Shown here: positions 1-13,859 of the stretch, piece by piece | Layout: every line of letters starts with the position of its first letter | How positions within the stretch are numbered: position 1 is the stretch's first letter | NCBI RefSeq assembly: GCF_010015445.1 | Contig: NC_053119.1 | Location: forward strand, 24,405,883 to 24,469,882 | DNA: 64,000 nucleotides | DNA from: Perca fluviatilis | Taxonomy: Eukaryota > Chordata > Actinopteri > Perciformes > Percidae | Direction of reading: 5' to 3' | Position numbers and translations under genes: made by a program | Notes under the pieces: model-generated | The model's input: only the letters and a program-made list of their open reading frames with translations | Database searches by the model: none | Told to the model about the DNA's origin: nothing

Positions 1-2379
1 AAATCCACCATCACCTTCAACACCATTACCTAAAGCTGGGAGACATCAAACGGTCACAAATTTATCTTCGAACAATATTTTTGTATGATTAGCAGTAGAT
101 TCTACTGCCCCACAATATATATGTATACTTATAATACTTTTAAGGAACATTTTTATTATGTTTAAAGCATGTAGCTGATAGTTTTGCCCACATTTAAAAT
201 GCTGTTATAGTTTTGTTCATAGATCGTCAAAATGACATGCAGCTTAAACTAAGAGAGACAAAACTCATGGTCTTGGTGATGATGATATTTTAGATGTCAG
301 TTAGAGTGCAGAGGGAATATTATTCTCTGGGAAGTAAAGTGGCAAGAATTTGTTGAGGAGCGAGTTTTGAGATGTGTACTTTAGCAGAAGATTATCTCTT
401 TATTGATACATAGAGAGGGAAGGTAATTCAACTATTGTGGTGCCAGGAGGGTGAAAAATCAAGTGGGAGTGGGAGCAATGAGCAGGTCAGCACAGGATAT
501 TAAGAGTCAAGCAGCAGTGGTGGAAAGAGGTACACTTGCTACTGTAAAGGGTAGGAGTGGAGCATAAAGATTATGGAGATTTTTTTGTTTTAGGGCTGTA
601 TAACTACAACTTTAAATTCCATATTAGTACACTCCAAAGTACCAAAGCCAGAATCTGTATCTTGCAAAAGTCTTTAAACATAGGGTTCCATAGCCATAGC
701 ACCATAGCCTTTAATTTTGCAGAAATCTGCACACTTAACATCTAGAATGACAGAAATTTGGAGATATTTTAGATTTTAACCACGGTCAAATAAGAAGAAA
801 AAATTTAACCACAGCACAGTTAACTGCGGCATACAAACACCCTGTTCTGTATAAAGTGAGTAGGCAACTCTCAGTTGTACAAAGAATAGCGTGAAATGCA
901 GTTGCTGTCTGTCTGAGAGAGAGTTGACAGGATTTCAGAGCGTGGAGAAAGGAAAAAAGAAGTTCCATTGGAAGTGACCGGTTCCTTCCTGGAGGAGTTA
1001 TTGGTGTCTTCTATCTGCCTCTGATTACCTTGCCAGCCAGTCTGTTTACCTCCCATTTTTATTTACATGGATCTTTTAGGCTATTTCTCTTTGATTTCTT
1101 AACACAATTTCAAGTACTGTATACTGATGCATGTGAAGACAAACCAAATCTTTTATCAGTCACGCTGCTAGTCCACAATTGCTTTGTTTATTTCATTTGT
1201 TTCATTGTTTTTGTTTTGTATATACATAAAATGGAGAGTGACAAGTAGTGTGATATGTTAAATTACAAGACATTATACAAAGATTAAGCTTTGACTGAAT
1301 GCTCATAAGTGTTTGTGTGTGTGTCTGTTTTATTGGGATGGGTAAGACTACAGTGATGTGTTGCTATCATGCTATACCAAATGCAACATAATCATTATGC
1401 TTGACTAGTCCATAAATTACTGAGGTTCATCAGCAAAAAAATTTTTACACGTTAAGCAGGGAAGGAGCAAAGGGCACAAGGAGAGGACTTGTGAAAGTAT
1501 CTTTACTGTTTTACGCTAACCTTTGCATGAGAGAGGGCTCTTACTCTTAAATATTTTCATGAATTTTTCATTGCTCAACATAAGCAGCACACTTCAAACA
1601 GTTAAAAGCTCCACTAGGACTATACAGCCCACAGGCAACCATCAGCCGTCAAACAACATCCCCTCTCTCCGTACATCTGTCTCAAAGCAGTGACTCCAGA
1701 TCATCACAAGGAGACGAGGACGGCAGGGTCACTTCAAGGAGGAAGACCATTATGTAGGAATATAGATATTCTAATGGCATTCATTCCAAATCTTATTTCT
1801 TATAATTAATGGAATTTTGTTAAAAAGCAATTGAATGCCACTCCAAACAGCTTATAATTTCACAAATTAGAAAAAAACAAACAATATAAACCTAGATCAT
1901 TAGCTGCTGTGGGGTTGACATTGCAAATGATATGATCTCATCTTTTACTGACAGCTGCTGAACGGTCTTTTTAATCATTTATGTTGTTCTTCAAAGCATT
2001 TTGCATCCCTTGTCTTTAACTGACGTTCAGTTTCCCCAAAGCATGAAGACAGCAGGGAAGCACATTGGCTTCAGGTAAAAAAACAATTTCTGTTTAATTT
2101 GCAGTTTAAAGATTGCTGGAGAGGGTCAAACTAGCCTCCCAGGAATTCCTCTCATGCGGCTTTAACAGATGAAGGCAGCCATATGTTTTTCCTCACTGTC
2201 AGCACTTGACAGAAACCCCTAAGAGAACATTGTTAACAACAGGTGAAGGGAGGCCCAGGGGAATAGCCTTATTGGCACAACAGAACAATCAATTTGACCG
2301 CATCGCAAGCATGTGGAGCTTGTGCTCTTTGGTGAGGAAATAGTGTTTGTAACCCTAATATTCAGTTAAGTGTAATATG
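1..2379. other. Unassigned AT-rich sequence
   Basis: I see no gene, RNA gene or recognisable repeat here. All open frames are short (at most about 70 codons), lack recognisable domains and overlap one another on both strands, as expected by chance in AT-rich DNA. A stretch around 2200-2330 is of mixed composition without repeats and could be conserved non-coding sequence, but nothing in the sequence itself proves that. Confidence 0.5.
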
Positions 2380-2475
2380 TAGGGTTGCAAAATTCCAGGA
2401 ATTTTCAAAGTTGGAAACTTTCCATGGGAATTAACGGGAATATATAGGAATAAACGGGAATTAATGGGAATAAAC
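2380..2475. mobile_element. hAT-like transposon end
   Basis: The segment begins TAGGGTTGCAAAATTCC and continues with iterated GGGAAT / GGGAATTAA units. I recognise this as the terminal and subterminal pattern of a hAT-like DNA transposon common in fish genomes. No matching inverse end was found downstream, so the element is truncated, or its interior (2476 onward) is too decayed to recognise. The family assignment rests on recall of the terminal motif, not on a transposase. Confidence 0.45.
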
Positions 2476-3409
2476 TGGATATTTATAAACTACATAATTG
2501 AACAGCAGCAAAAGGTCAGCTAATGCAATTTAAGATCTTCATTGTAAAATACTTTTTTGTGCAAGATATCACATTTTGTCTTGAGAGGTTGCAGGGGAGC
2601 ACTTTAATGCATTATGCTGCCATTCAGAGTAAACTAGGTTATAGGTTATAAACTAATGCTGCTGCCCATTTTTGGCTGACAGGTTACCGCTGTCATCAGC
2701 TGTCAACCAATTGTACAGTGACCTCACAGAAAAAAAATGAGCAACATTTTTTCAAGCTTTTTTTCTTTTTTTTAAGAGCTATTGTAGCACAAAACATTTC
2801 TGTATAGCTCACCCCATTTGTTGCTGTTCATTTATGTCTGATAAGCCACTGGCTGGCTGAGTGATCTCCAAGTACAGCACTGCAGCTTTATGTCAAAGAA
2901 ATTCAACAATTAAGTTTTGAAGTGTGTTTTCATGTGTCCTCAAGAGCATTTTTGAAGATGCACAATGTTTGTTATACTCTTTATTGACAAGTGTGCAATT
3001 ACTGCATTTCAGTTAAACCTTTCTAAACTTCAACTTCTCACTTCTTTATTATTTTTTGTACAGGTTGGCCCTACTAAGATCCTGTTTTGCAATTAATTTA
3101 GTTTTCAATATCAAGATAGAAAGCAGCAATGAGAAGTAATATATCATTTTGAAAAACATACAAAAGCAATATGCTGTTCAAAAATGTTAGGATGTCACTT
3201 GTGATGCAACATGAACTGGTCATAAGAGAAATTCTGTCTGGCTAGTCTATATATATGAAGCAAAAACTGTTCAGAAGGACAGCATTGACCAGAAGCCAAT
3301 TTACATTTGCCACCTGTAGATGTCTTTGCAGATGTGCCAAGGTAAAAGAAATTCAACTGCATCCAAACTATGTTTTCTAAAAGCATCTCAGCCTCGAGAG
3401 CCTCTAGGC
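2476..3409. other. Unassigned sequence, possibly transposon interior
   Basis: No gene visible. The segment lies between two hAT-like ends (2380 and 3410) and could be the decayed interior of one element, but I see no transposase codons. Open frames on both strands at 3195-3502 are short and overlap the terminal motif. Confidence 0.35.
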
Positions 3410-3495
3410 CAGGGCTATTCATTTGGCGGCCCGCGGGCCACATGCGGCCCGGAAGCAACCTCAGAGTGGCCCAGCCCGTGGTCCCGTAATGGAGC
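3410..3495. mobile_element. hAT-like terminal sequence (GGCGGCCCGCGGGCC)
   Basis: The segment starts CAGGGCTATTC and contains the GC-rich block GGCGGCCCGCGGGCC followed by ACATGCGGCCC. This pattern is typical of one end of non-autonomous hAT transposons in vertebrates. It abuts a long T homopolymer after a short spacer. No second end with a matching 8-bp duplication was found nearby. Confidence 0.45.
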
Positions 3496-3508
3496 AGTAT
3501 AAAGGAGG

Positions 3509-5984
<2,476 letters not shown>

Positions 5985-6038
5985 TACTGATCAGTATCAG
6001 TATCGTATCGAAAAAAAAAATGGTATCGCCCATCCCTA
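5985..6038. mobile_element. Remnant end of a hAT-like MITE
   Basis: The segment has GATCAGTATCAGTATCG, then poly-A, then TGGTATCGCCCATCCCTA. Read on the minus strand it begins TAGGGATGGGCGATACCA, a terminal motif found on many fish hAT-like MITEs. Only this end is present, so it is a remnant. Confidence 0.45.
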
Positions 6039-8348
6039 GCTTAAACTAAAGATCCAAACTGTACTTCAAAATTAAAACACTAGGCTCAATCAGTGTTAGA
6101 GGTCCATAAAGAGAGTCTGATGTCTTCTTATTTGCTTTTGGTTCTTCGAGCCCAGCTGCACCATAGCCATCAATATCACAAAAACATGCTTGTAGACTAT
6201 GACATGCTTTCTGTTATAAAGTAAATATTATTAAGAGGCTGAAAACTGCCAGCTTCCTTTTTAAATTTGCTAGCTATTTTATAAATATATCCCAAAAAGT
6301 ATATATAGTATATAATACATATATTAATATAATAAATCATTCTATGAATAGAATATTTATATTCTGTTAAGTTCAAATTTGTCTTTCAGAATTAGTTGAA
6401 GTTCTTGTGTCAGCTGTTCTGCCTGCAGCTCTGTGTTTGTGAAACATGATATGGGCCCTGCTTTTCATTTTGACTTGACAAGAGTTGACGATGACATGTC
6501 TTTGTACTGCTTAAGCAAAGAGTTTGGGTTTGTCGTGTTCAGACCAATATGTTGGTGAGTGGCTTAAAACATTGCTTACTGTTTTGTGACACAATCCCAG
6601 GGTTACAAAGATGAATTATAGTGTTCTGAAAGACCGGATTTTAGTCCCTGGCAAATACATGCAGTCCACTTGGAATGGAGACAGTAAATGACCCATATGA
6701 GGAAATGATTCTCTGCCTGTTTGTATTGTCCCTGAGATGAACTCACAAACAGTCCAGTGTCCATCCTTTCCTCCATTGTGTGCAGGGAGACACTTGATTC
6801 ACACAATGGGGCTGCATGGAAGTAAGCAGGTCAAAGCGTGAATGAATGACCTCATACAGAGTTTACTTGTATTATCATTCCCAGATAGATGGTTTGTATT
6901 GCTGTTGAACAGCATTATTGTGGTAATTTGTCTGCAAGAGAGTAAGACAGATAGATGAGAGCTCCATGTTTATGCAGGTCAGATGATATATTTTTGAATT
7001 GCTTTCACTTGTCTTGGGGAAACTCATCTTGTGTTCTGTGGCCTTTGTATCTAATCCCTTATGGATGCAAGATTGTTAAATACATATTTTTTTCCTATTT
7101 AGTTATTATTGAGCAAGAATCAAAACAACTCCAATAACTGTTTGTATATTAATTAGTACTAGGATCTAAATTTATCTAATTTAGTTTACAACTGACTTTT
7201 AATGCTCCTAGACAAACTAAATATATTAAAAAGATAAGACACATTTTTAATATCTGATCCTGAGGATTTAGGACTTACAGTACTTTCTTTGTCAAATAAG
7301 TGCTGTTCTGGAAAAAAAAATGTGTGCCTGATCATTCTAGAGTTATTGTTAAATATTTAAAATTGAAACTAAAAATAGAAAAAATGTGTTTCAGTTCAAA
7401 CGTTCTGGAAAACAAGTGTTGTTAACAAATAAACGGTTGCAATCAGTGATGAAGTTTTATTTTACAGAATTACCAGAAAGCTCAGGGGAGAATGTGGTAC
7501 ACACAATATTGAGTTAAAAAAGCATCTTTACACACTATACCTATATTAATTTTTTCTGTACAGAGCCTCCAGGAGCAGTTGAGGTTTAGCATCTTAATCA
7601 TAAACAACTAGAACAAGTGAAGTCATGTCATTCCAAGTACACCTAAGGAACGTTTAACATAATATTTATCCTTTTCAGGGTGAAAGACTTCCTCTAACTT
7701 TGTACTTCTTAGACGGAAAACTGCAGGATTTGGAAGTTTTCCACTGAAGGAATTTCCTGGTATTCACATACAACAAAAAACAAAAAACAAACATGCAATG
7801 TAGTCAAATGAGGAAAAAAAAAGGTAAGGAGAAAGCTGAGACACTAAAATCGATGCTCCATGCTGTAGTTTAAAATGTATTAGGTTTGTGAGAAGTGCTT
7901 CTAAACTCTCATCTCAATTCTATTTTGACCTTAAATTAAATTCCCACTGCAACTTTAGTTCCACACACTTGAAAAGCATGAAGGTTCTAGTGAAGTGTTG
8001 GCCTTGCTCATTTGTGCTGTTATTAATACAACGAGGGCTCAGAGTTTAGAGTTTAGACTCTTCGAATGATCATTTAGACACTTCTCTTACCTCTTAATAC
8101 ATCATGTGTTTTGTTGAAATTGGCTTTACTTTCTCATTTTTGGGGTGTAACAGATAGAAAGAAATATTATTTAAATACAATTTTCTTTTCTTCTAACCTT
8201 ATTAAAACTCACTATTTAGGACATATTGAAGTGGTAACCCTTTCCTTTGCCACAAAGTGGGCTTGTGCATTTCATGGAGTGACATAACCTTGTTAAATTT
8301 GGGATAATTTAGACCTAAGCGAAGTCAGACCTCATATGAACAAAACAG
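6039..8348. other. Unassigned AT-rich sequence
   Basis: No gene, RNA or recognisable mobile element was seen. Composition is AT-rich with short A and T runs. Open frames of 60-67 codons have no recognisable domain. Confidence 0.5.
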
Positions 8349-8365
8349 TTTAAAAATTCCAATAA

Positions 8366-8540
8366 GGGGTGTCCTCTAGCTCATGCAGTAAGAGCGTTCA
8401 CCCCATGCTGGCTGAGTCCTGCAGCGGCACAGGGTTCAAATCCAACCTGCTACCCTTTGCTGTGTGTCATCCTCCATCTTTCTCCCCCTTTCATATCTAT
8501 CCACTTTCAAATAAAAGGTCAAAGCCCCCAAAAAATAAGC
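8366..8540 (+). mobile_element. tRNA-derived SINE with 17-bp target-site duplication
   Basis: The head reads GGGGTGTCCTCTAGCTCATG, followed at 8433-8443 by GGTTCAAATCC, a good RNA polymerase III B box. The A-box-like stretch is TAGCTCATGCAGTAAGAGC. The body ends with a pyrimidine-rich stretch, AAATAAA and an A-rich tail. It is flanked by TTTAAAAATTCCAATAA (8349-8365) and TTTAAAAACTCCAATAA (8541-8557), a 17-bp target-site duplication with one mismatch. That fixes both ends and shows LINE-type target-primed insertion. It is a tRNA-headed teleost SINE, and I do not assign a named family. Confidence 0.85.
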
Positions 8541-8784
8541 TTTAAAAACTCCAATAACAGAAATCCAAATGGTTTAAAATGTCATTTTACAATTGGTATC
8601 TGAGACCCCAAACACAAGTCATGCATCATTTCCTGTGCTTCTAAAACATTTCATCAGTACAAAATATTTTTTTATGAGCAATTCTGAAGAAAATCCCAGT
8701 CATTGTTATGGTTGATACAATAATGATCTTTAATGAATACCAATACAAATAAACCAATAGATACATTGCATTTCCATTAAGCGA

Positions 8785-8843
8785 CTTTGAGTCCATGAAA
8801 AGCGCTATATAAATTCAATTTATTATTATTATTATTATTATTA
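8785..8843 (+). mobile_element. LINE or SINE 3' tail with (ATT)n
   Basis: GAAAAGCGCTATATAAAT followed by TCAATT and an ATT microsatellite is the usual 3' terminus of L2-like LINEs, and of SINEs that share that tail, in fish. Only the last ~55 bases are present, so this is an extremely 5'-truncated insertion. Compare the L2 3' end at 12334-12355, which has a similar TTTGTATAGCGCTTT core. Confidence 0.6.
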
Positions 8844-9170
8844 TATATTACATATATTTTTAGGTTACTACTTACTAATTTACCTTTAGTATGTCATAGT
8901 TTCATATTATGATTCAGTGTGTTTCCCTTTACACAGCACAGTCTCATGAAGGATAGAAAGAAATCTGCGTAATGACACTATACGCTAAAGAAATTGTCAC
9001 ACAAACCAATGCTTTGCTTAGTGTTTTCTGATTTAATAGTTTGAGTCACCTGGAGATGTATTTTACCCCTAACCAAGATATACAGCATATAGACACTGTT
9101 GGTCAGATAAGGAAATAAATATGTAGGCCTATGAGCACCAGTGGGCAGAAACATAACCTCTAAACAGCAC

Positions 9171-9218
9171 TAAAAAAAATGTATAAAATATATATATATA
9201 TTTTATACATTTTTTTTA
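9171..9218. repeat. Perfect 48-bp AT palindrome
   Basis: The sequence runs T, A8, T, GTATAAAA, a 12-base TA tract, TTTTATAC, A, T8, A. Each half is the exact reverse complement of the other with no spacer. The flanking bases (C on both sides) break the symmetry. It can extrude as a cruciform, or it may be a TA microsatellite that grew inside a smaller inverted repeat. Confidence 0.95.
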
Positions 9219-10738
9219 CAATAAAAAAAAGGTTAATTTGTACTTACAAAATAGAGAGTACAATCACATGCTTGAGGTTTCTCTTTAACCTTGCACACAG
9301 TTATACAAAACAGGTGCTGGGCCCTAATAATGTAAAAGAATGCTTCAGCAATGGTACTGCCTACTGTTTTCTACTACATTCATTCGACCCCATTAAGTAA
9401 AATCAACAGCTACACTAACATGGCATTTATATTTCACATCTTTTTGCTGTTTTGCTGCAATATATGGAAAGGGGGATGTTAGCAATAAAGATATCTGAGA
9501 AGCCTGTGTGCTTTTCGTTTGAAGTTTGCTAAAGCACACATTTTTCCCCAAAAAACATTTTGTCATCGCTTCAGTTTTGAAAGCAGTGGATACTTTAATA
9601 GGTGGCAGTAAACCTGATAACCCACTGAGCTTTGTAGTCAAAGAGAATCCAATCTTTTAGCAACATGTTTGCAGCAGTACATGAATAAATGGCACGATTA
9701 TGTAAATAAATAAATAAATAAATGAGACATATTCCATGGTGAATTAAACTTCTATCAGAAGCCTCAGACCACAGCTTTTCATTGCAGCACACATTATGGC
9801 CGTCACATCTTTGGGATTACTGCGATTATTTATTTATTTACCTTTATAGAAAGCCGTCATCAATCCTTTGTGACAAACATACAGTGTAGTCAGCTCCCTT
9901 AAGGCTCCATGTCTAATGAAATATACCATATACCTGCCCTCAGCTGCTTTTTCCTCTGCTCTGACAGCCAGTGGCCATTTGCAAGTGCTGGGGGTATAGC
10001 GAAATCCTTCAAAAATATACTTGAGCCATTTAGTTAATATTTTCATGGCCCAAGTTTTTTCTCCCCTCTGTGTGCATGACTTAAATGCTAGCATAAGCAG
10101 ATTAATCAGCTTTAGTGGTGTATAAATGCCAACATGCTGCTATCACTGTAAAGCTGATGGAAAACCAAAGAGCAACACTTGCTGTGTGGGCAGTTCAAAT
10201 GTTAACTTACCTTGTAATACAATACTCTGTCAGCGAATCCAGGCTTACCGGTGATTCATTTTCAGGTCAAAAGGAACAAATCCTTGTGTTTAATGGAAAC
10301 ACTTACAATTCTGCTGAGACAATGTTGCTACTGTGAGGTGTGTTGCAGATATCTGAAGCTCCAGCTAATGTAGAGTGGCTTACTTCCTGGCAAGCTGCTT
10401 GCACGTAGCTGTCACATTTTCATTTTCAGCTCGCAACGTCAAACGGAGCCTGAGATCCAGATGGCCTTGTTAGTTTAGTGTCTTCCAACATTTTTTAATT
10501 GGTTACCTTACAATACCAAGTGAACAAAAGCAAAATACTCTGTTTTGAAAGCTTTCATCATCGATATTTGTTGGCTGTTTTCAATAGGTTACCACTAAAA
10601 CTACCCTACTTACCATTGTTATCGCTCATCTATTAAATAACCTACTCCACAATTCAATTTTGACTGCAACTGCAGAATGTTAACCAAATCTACTGTTGAC
10701 TCCTTAGTTATATATTTCATATAGTGATATATTTGCAA
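9219..10738. other. Unassigned sequence
   Basis: No gene found. There is a short AAAT microsatellite at about 9705-9725 and a TTTA tract near 9830. The open frames of 65-86 codons on both strands show no domain. The sequence just before 10739 is the left flank of a candidate LTR. Confidence 0.45.
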
Positions 10739-12033
10739 TGTGTTAGCAGTGTGTTATGCGCTCCCCGCCCTGCTCTCTTCTTCGTCTCCGTTCATCTCAG
10801 GTGTTCCTGATTGTCTGTGTGGCCCCGCCCCTGTATATAACAGTCCCTCCAGAAAAACGCAATTATGCGATCGCATAATTCAATGCATAATCAGCCAAAG
10901 TCTGCATATTCATGCGGGGGCCGCATTTTCTCAAATATGCCGCACTTTCGCTGCATAAATTGCCGATTTCCGCTCAAAATATGCGGTGCTTGCATGATTT
11001 CATAATCCCCTCATTTTCGTTGCAAAAAAGTCACATATATCTTAGCAGAAAGTTGAAAAAATGTTGCGTTTACTTCACACAAGAGCAGCCATTTTCCCCT
11101 GTTGTCATGGGAACGTTATGAAGTGACGTAATTACGCAACGTGAACATCATCGAAAAGCAGGGTGTTGGAGGTTGAATTTGACATGTACTTTGAGTCTCT
11201 TAAGTTGGTATCCAATAAGAAACCTATCTTAATATCTGATGTCTACTCAAATTTCTTTGTTTAAGTGCTCCTGCTGTCTATATTATTAACGATTTTTGAA
11301 AGTTTGTCTCTTTTGTATCTTTTATTTCCCTCTGTTTAGACTATTACTTTTATTTTTACTTTAATATTATATTATTTGTATATATTCTTGTATCTTATTT
11401 GTTTACTTATTGCAATGACTGCATATCTGTATTCAGTAACTATTTTTGGAAATTAAGTTTAAAAAAAGCAGGGTGTTGGGGGAATCACTTTTTCTTCTCT
11501 TTTTCATCAAACCGCAGTTCCCGCAATTTTTGCAAGTTCCCGCAATTTCATTGCATAAAATTGCATAAATATCCCGCATATTCCATCAAATTTTTTAAGA
11601 AAATGTGCCGCATAATCAAGGATTTTTGCCCGCAACAATCACAGAAAAACTCCGCATTTTTCCGGAAGGACTGATATAAGGAAGGCTGGGAGACAGGGAT
11701 CGTGTCTCTGAGACTGAAGCAGCTCTGATCACCGTTGTCTTCTGTTGTCTTCTTTTGTGTTTTATTGCTTTGAGGATGGAGGTCTAGTAGTCTAGTTTTT
11801 GCTGCTTTGTTTCTGTTAGTTAGTCCCTACTCTTTAGTTTAGGGGGCGGGAGTTCTGTGTTCGACAGCCTTTGATGAGTTGGCTCAGGCTTCTTCCCTTA
11901 TTTTGTTCTTTTTGGCCAAACCTCCAGACTCCCATAGTTTTGGTTTAATTAATAATAGTTAAGTTGTGAATAAACTTTAATTTACTTTAACTAATCCTCG
12001 GGTTTGGTGTTCTTCGATATGTTGACGGTCACA
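10739..12033 (+). mobile_element. Candidate solo LTR interrupted by a MITE
   Basis: The outer boundaries start TGTGTTAGCAG and end GACGGTCACA, giving the TG...CA form of an LTR. Removing the inserted MITE and one copy of its duplication leaves about 456 bp. It then contains TATATAAGG (a TATA-box-like core, split by the MITE) and GAATAAAC (a polyadenylation-signal-like motif) in the same orientation. No second LTR or gag/pol lies on either side. I could not find a clean target-site duplication (left flank TTTGCAA, right flank TTTAAG), so the call remains provisional. It may be a Gypsy-like or related solo LTR. Confidence 0.4.
10841..11673. mobile_element. 833-bp MITE, copy 1, with 6-bp duplication
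   Basis: The left end is CAGTCCCTCCAGAAAAACGC. The right end, reverse-complemented, is CAGTCCTTCCGGAAAAATGC, giving imperfect terminal inverted repeats of about 20 bp. ATATAA precedes the left end (10835-10840) and directly follows the right end (11674-11679), consistent with a 6-bp target duplication. The interior is rich in ATGCGG, GCATAAT and CCGCA motifs in both orientations and encodes no transposase. A second copy lies at 44261-45070. The superfamily is uncertain. Confidence 0.75.
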
Positions 12034-12039
12034 TTTAAG

Positions 12040-12290
12040 TTGTTTGTTTGAATTATTACCTCCGCCAAGGTTCAGTGTGGTTTGTTTGTCTGACTGTCAG
12101 CAGGATTACAGAAAAACTCCTGGTCCGATTATCATGAACTTGGTGGAAGGGTTAAATATGGGCCAACAAAGACACTATTTAAGTTTGGAGCGGATCCAAA
12201 TCACGGGGCAGTTACACACAGTGTTTTTCACTTTCATTAACATTGCGAGATAGGCCATGTGCTCTCTGACTGCCCTTCTAGTTTTTTTAC
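12040..12290. repeat. Interspersed repeat (ACCTCCGCCAAGG type)
   Basis: The segment holds ATTACCTCCGCCAAGG, then GTCAGCAGGATTACAGAAAA, a GGTCCGATTATCATGAACTT block and TTGGAGCGGATCC. I recognise this order as a widely dispersed animal repeat with a degenerate conserved core. Its class cannot be decided here because I see neither a polymerase III promoter nor coding sequence. The 69-codon open frame across it is incidental. Confidence 0.5.
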
Positions 12291-12582
12291 TAACTTACTT
12301 TTTTTGTTGTTTTATAGTCAATCAATCAATCAAAATTTATTTGTATAGCGCTTTACAACAACCAGCAGGTATCCAAAGTGCTTCACATCAGGAACTAAGA
12401 AAAGAACAACATATCTTGCAATAGGAATAATGAAACGTAGAAAACAGGAAAATCATAAAAGGTTACATAGAAACAGGAAAAGGAACTTGTCACACCACTA
12501 CTATATAGTATTATAAGCCATTCTAAATAGGTAGGTTTTGAGTTTAGACCTGAAAAGAGCAACCTCTGTAGTTGTGCGAATA

Positions 12583-12900
12583 TCAGAGGGTAACTTGTTC
12601 GAGAGTCTCGGGGCAGCAACTGCAAAAGCCTGTTCGTTTGTCACCCCATCGTTTGTACCTTGACCTTGGGACTTCTAAAACCAGTTGGTTAGAAGACCGC
12701 AGAGACCGGCTGTGCTCACGCAGGGTTAAAATCTCGGATAAGTACTCTGGGGCCAGACCATTAAGGGCCTTAAAAACAAACAATAAGATCTTAAAATCTA
12801 TTCTAAAACGCACAGGGAGCCAATGTAGGGTGTAAAGAACGGGAGTGATATGTGCATGTCTAGATGTATTTGTTAAAAACCGAGCAGCAGCATTTTGCAC
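12583..12900 (-). pseudogene. L2 LINE C-terminal fragment
   Basis: The frame reads MQNAAARFLTNTSRHAHITP, then LHWLPVRFRIDFKILLFVFK and ALNGLAPEYLSEIL. This is the characteristic thumb and C-terminal region of L2-type ORF2 in fish. It continues the reverse transcriptase at 13049-13859 after a frame change and about 150 bases of disrupted sequence. Confidence 0.85.
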
Positions 12901-13048
12901 AAGTTGAAGAAGTCGAGATGGAGGTTTGATTCAAACCAACATACAGAGCATTACAGTAATCCAACCTTGAAAAGCATGGATCGCTTTTTCTAGATCATGC
13001 CTGTTAAGGGATAAACAACTTTAGCTAGGGAGACAGGCTGGAAAAAGC

Positions 13049-13859
13049 TCACATTCTCAAAACATTGCTGATTTGCTTGTCAAATTTCATGTTGCATTCA
13101 AAAGTAACCCCCAAATTTCTGACAGCTGGCTTAAAGTATGAAGCCAGTGCTCCCAAACTCAAAGATGGACCGTTTGTCGTGGCTGAAGTACTGAAGATGA
13201 TACACTCCGTTTTATCTTCGTTCAAGTTAAGAAAGTTTTGTGACAGCCACAACTTAATATCATTAATACAATTAAGCAGGGAGTGTATTGCGACAGAGTC
13301 ATTCGGTTTCATAGGCAAATAAATTTGCAAATCATCTGCATAACAGTGAAAAGACAGGTTGTGCTTTCTTATAATAACCCCTAACGGCAACATATATAAA
13401 GAAAACAAGATTGGGCCAAGAATTGAACCTTGGGGTACCCCACAAGAGAGAGGAGCAGTTGATGAGGAGCGGTCACCAATCATGACAGTGAAGCTCCTAT
13501 TCGCCAAATAGGAGCTAAACCATTGAAGTGCTGAGCCTCGGATGCCTACGCACTGATCAAGGCGAGAGAGGAGGACTGCATGGTCTACCGTATCAAACGC
13601 CGCTGTGAGGTCCAATAGCACTAAAACAGCAGGATTCCCGGCATCTACAGACAGGGCAATATCATTGTGCACTCTAAGCAGTGAAGACTCAGTGCTGTGA
13701 CGTGATCTGAAACCAGACTGAAATTTTTCAAGCACAGAGTTCATTTGCAAAAAGGCTTGTAACTGTATAAAAACAACTTTTTCCAAAACCTTTGACAGAA
13801 AAGGCAGATGAGAGACTGGTCTAAAATTGGACAACACTGTAGGGTCAAGATTAGGCTTC
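13049..13859 (-). pseudogene. L2 LINE reverse transcriptase fragment
   Basis: The frame reads KKPNLDPTVLSNFRP at its start, then FQSGFRSRHSTESSLL, LDLTAAFDTVDH (the first catalytic aspartate region), GVPQGSILGP, and FHCYADDLQIYL with the YADD active-site box. DKTECIIF and RNLGVTF follow. These are reverse transcriptase motifs 2 to 7 in the correct order, and the N-terminal endonuclease is absent. The frame is open further upstream to 13921, but those ~20 residues come from the adjoining MITE and are not LINE protein. The product would copy LINE RNA at a nicked chromosomal target. Confidence 0.9.

Larger units (their letters stand above)
12318..13859 (-). mobile_element. 5'-truncated L2-type LINE
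   Basis: The minus strand encodes a reverse transcriptase (13049-13859) and a C-terminal tail (12583-12900). It ends in a 3' terminus containing AGCGCTATACAAAT and a TTGA microsatellite (12318-12333), as L2 elements do. The N-terminal endonuclease part is missing. On the 5' side the LINE stops at a TTAA site where a MITE begins (13860), and the rest of the LINE is not found beyond that MITE. A frame change separates the two coding blocks, so the copy is dead. Confidence 0.9.

Noticed and set aside
8366..8445. Functional tRNA gene at the SINE head
   Set aside because: The A and B boxes are tRNA-like, but I could not form a full cloverleaf, and a SINE body, tail and target duplication follow.
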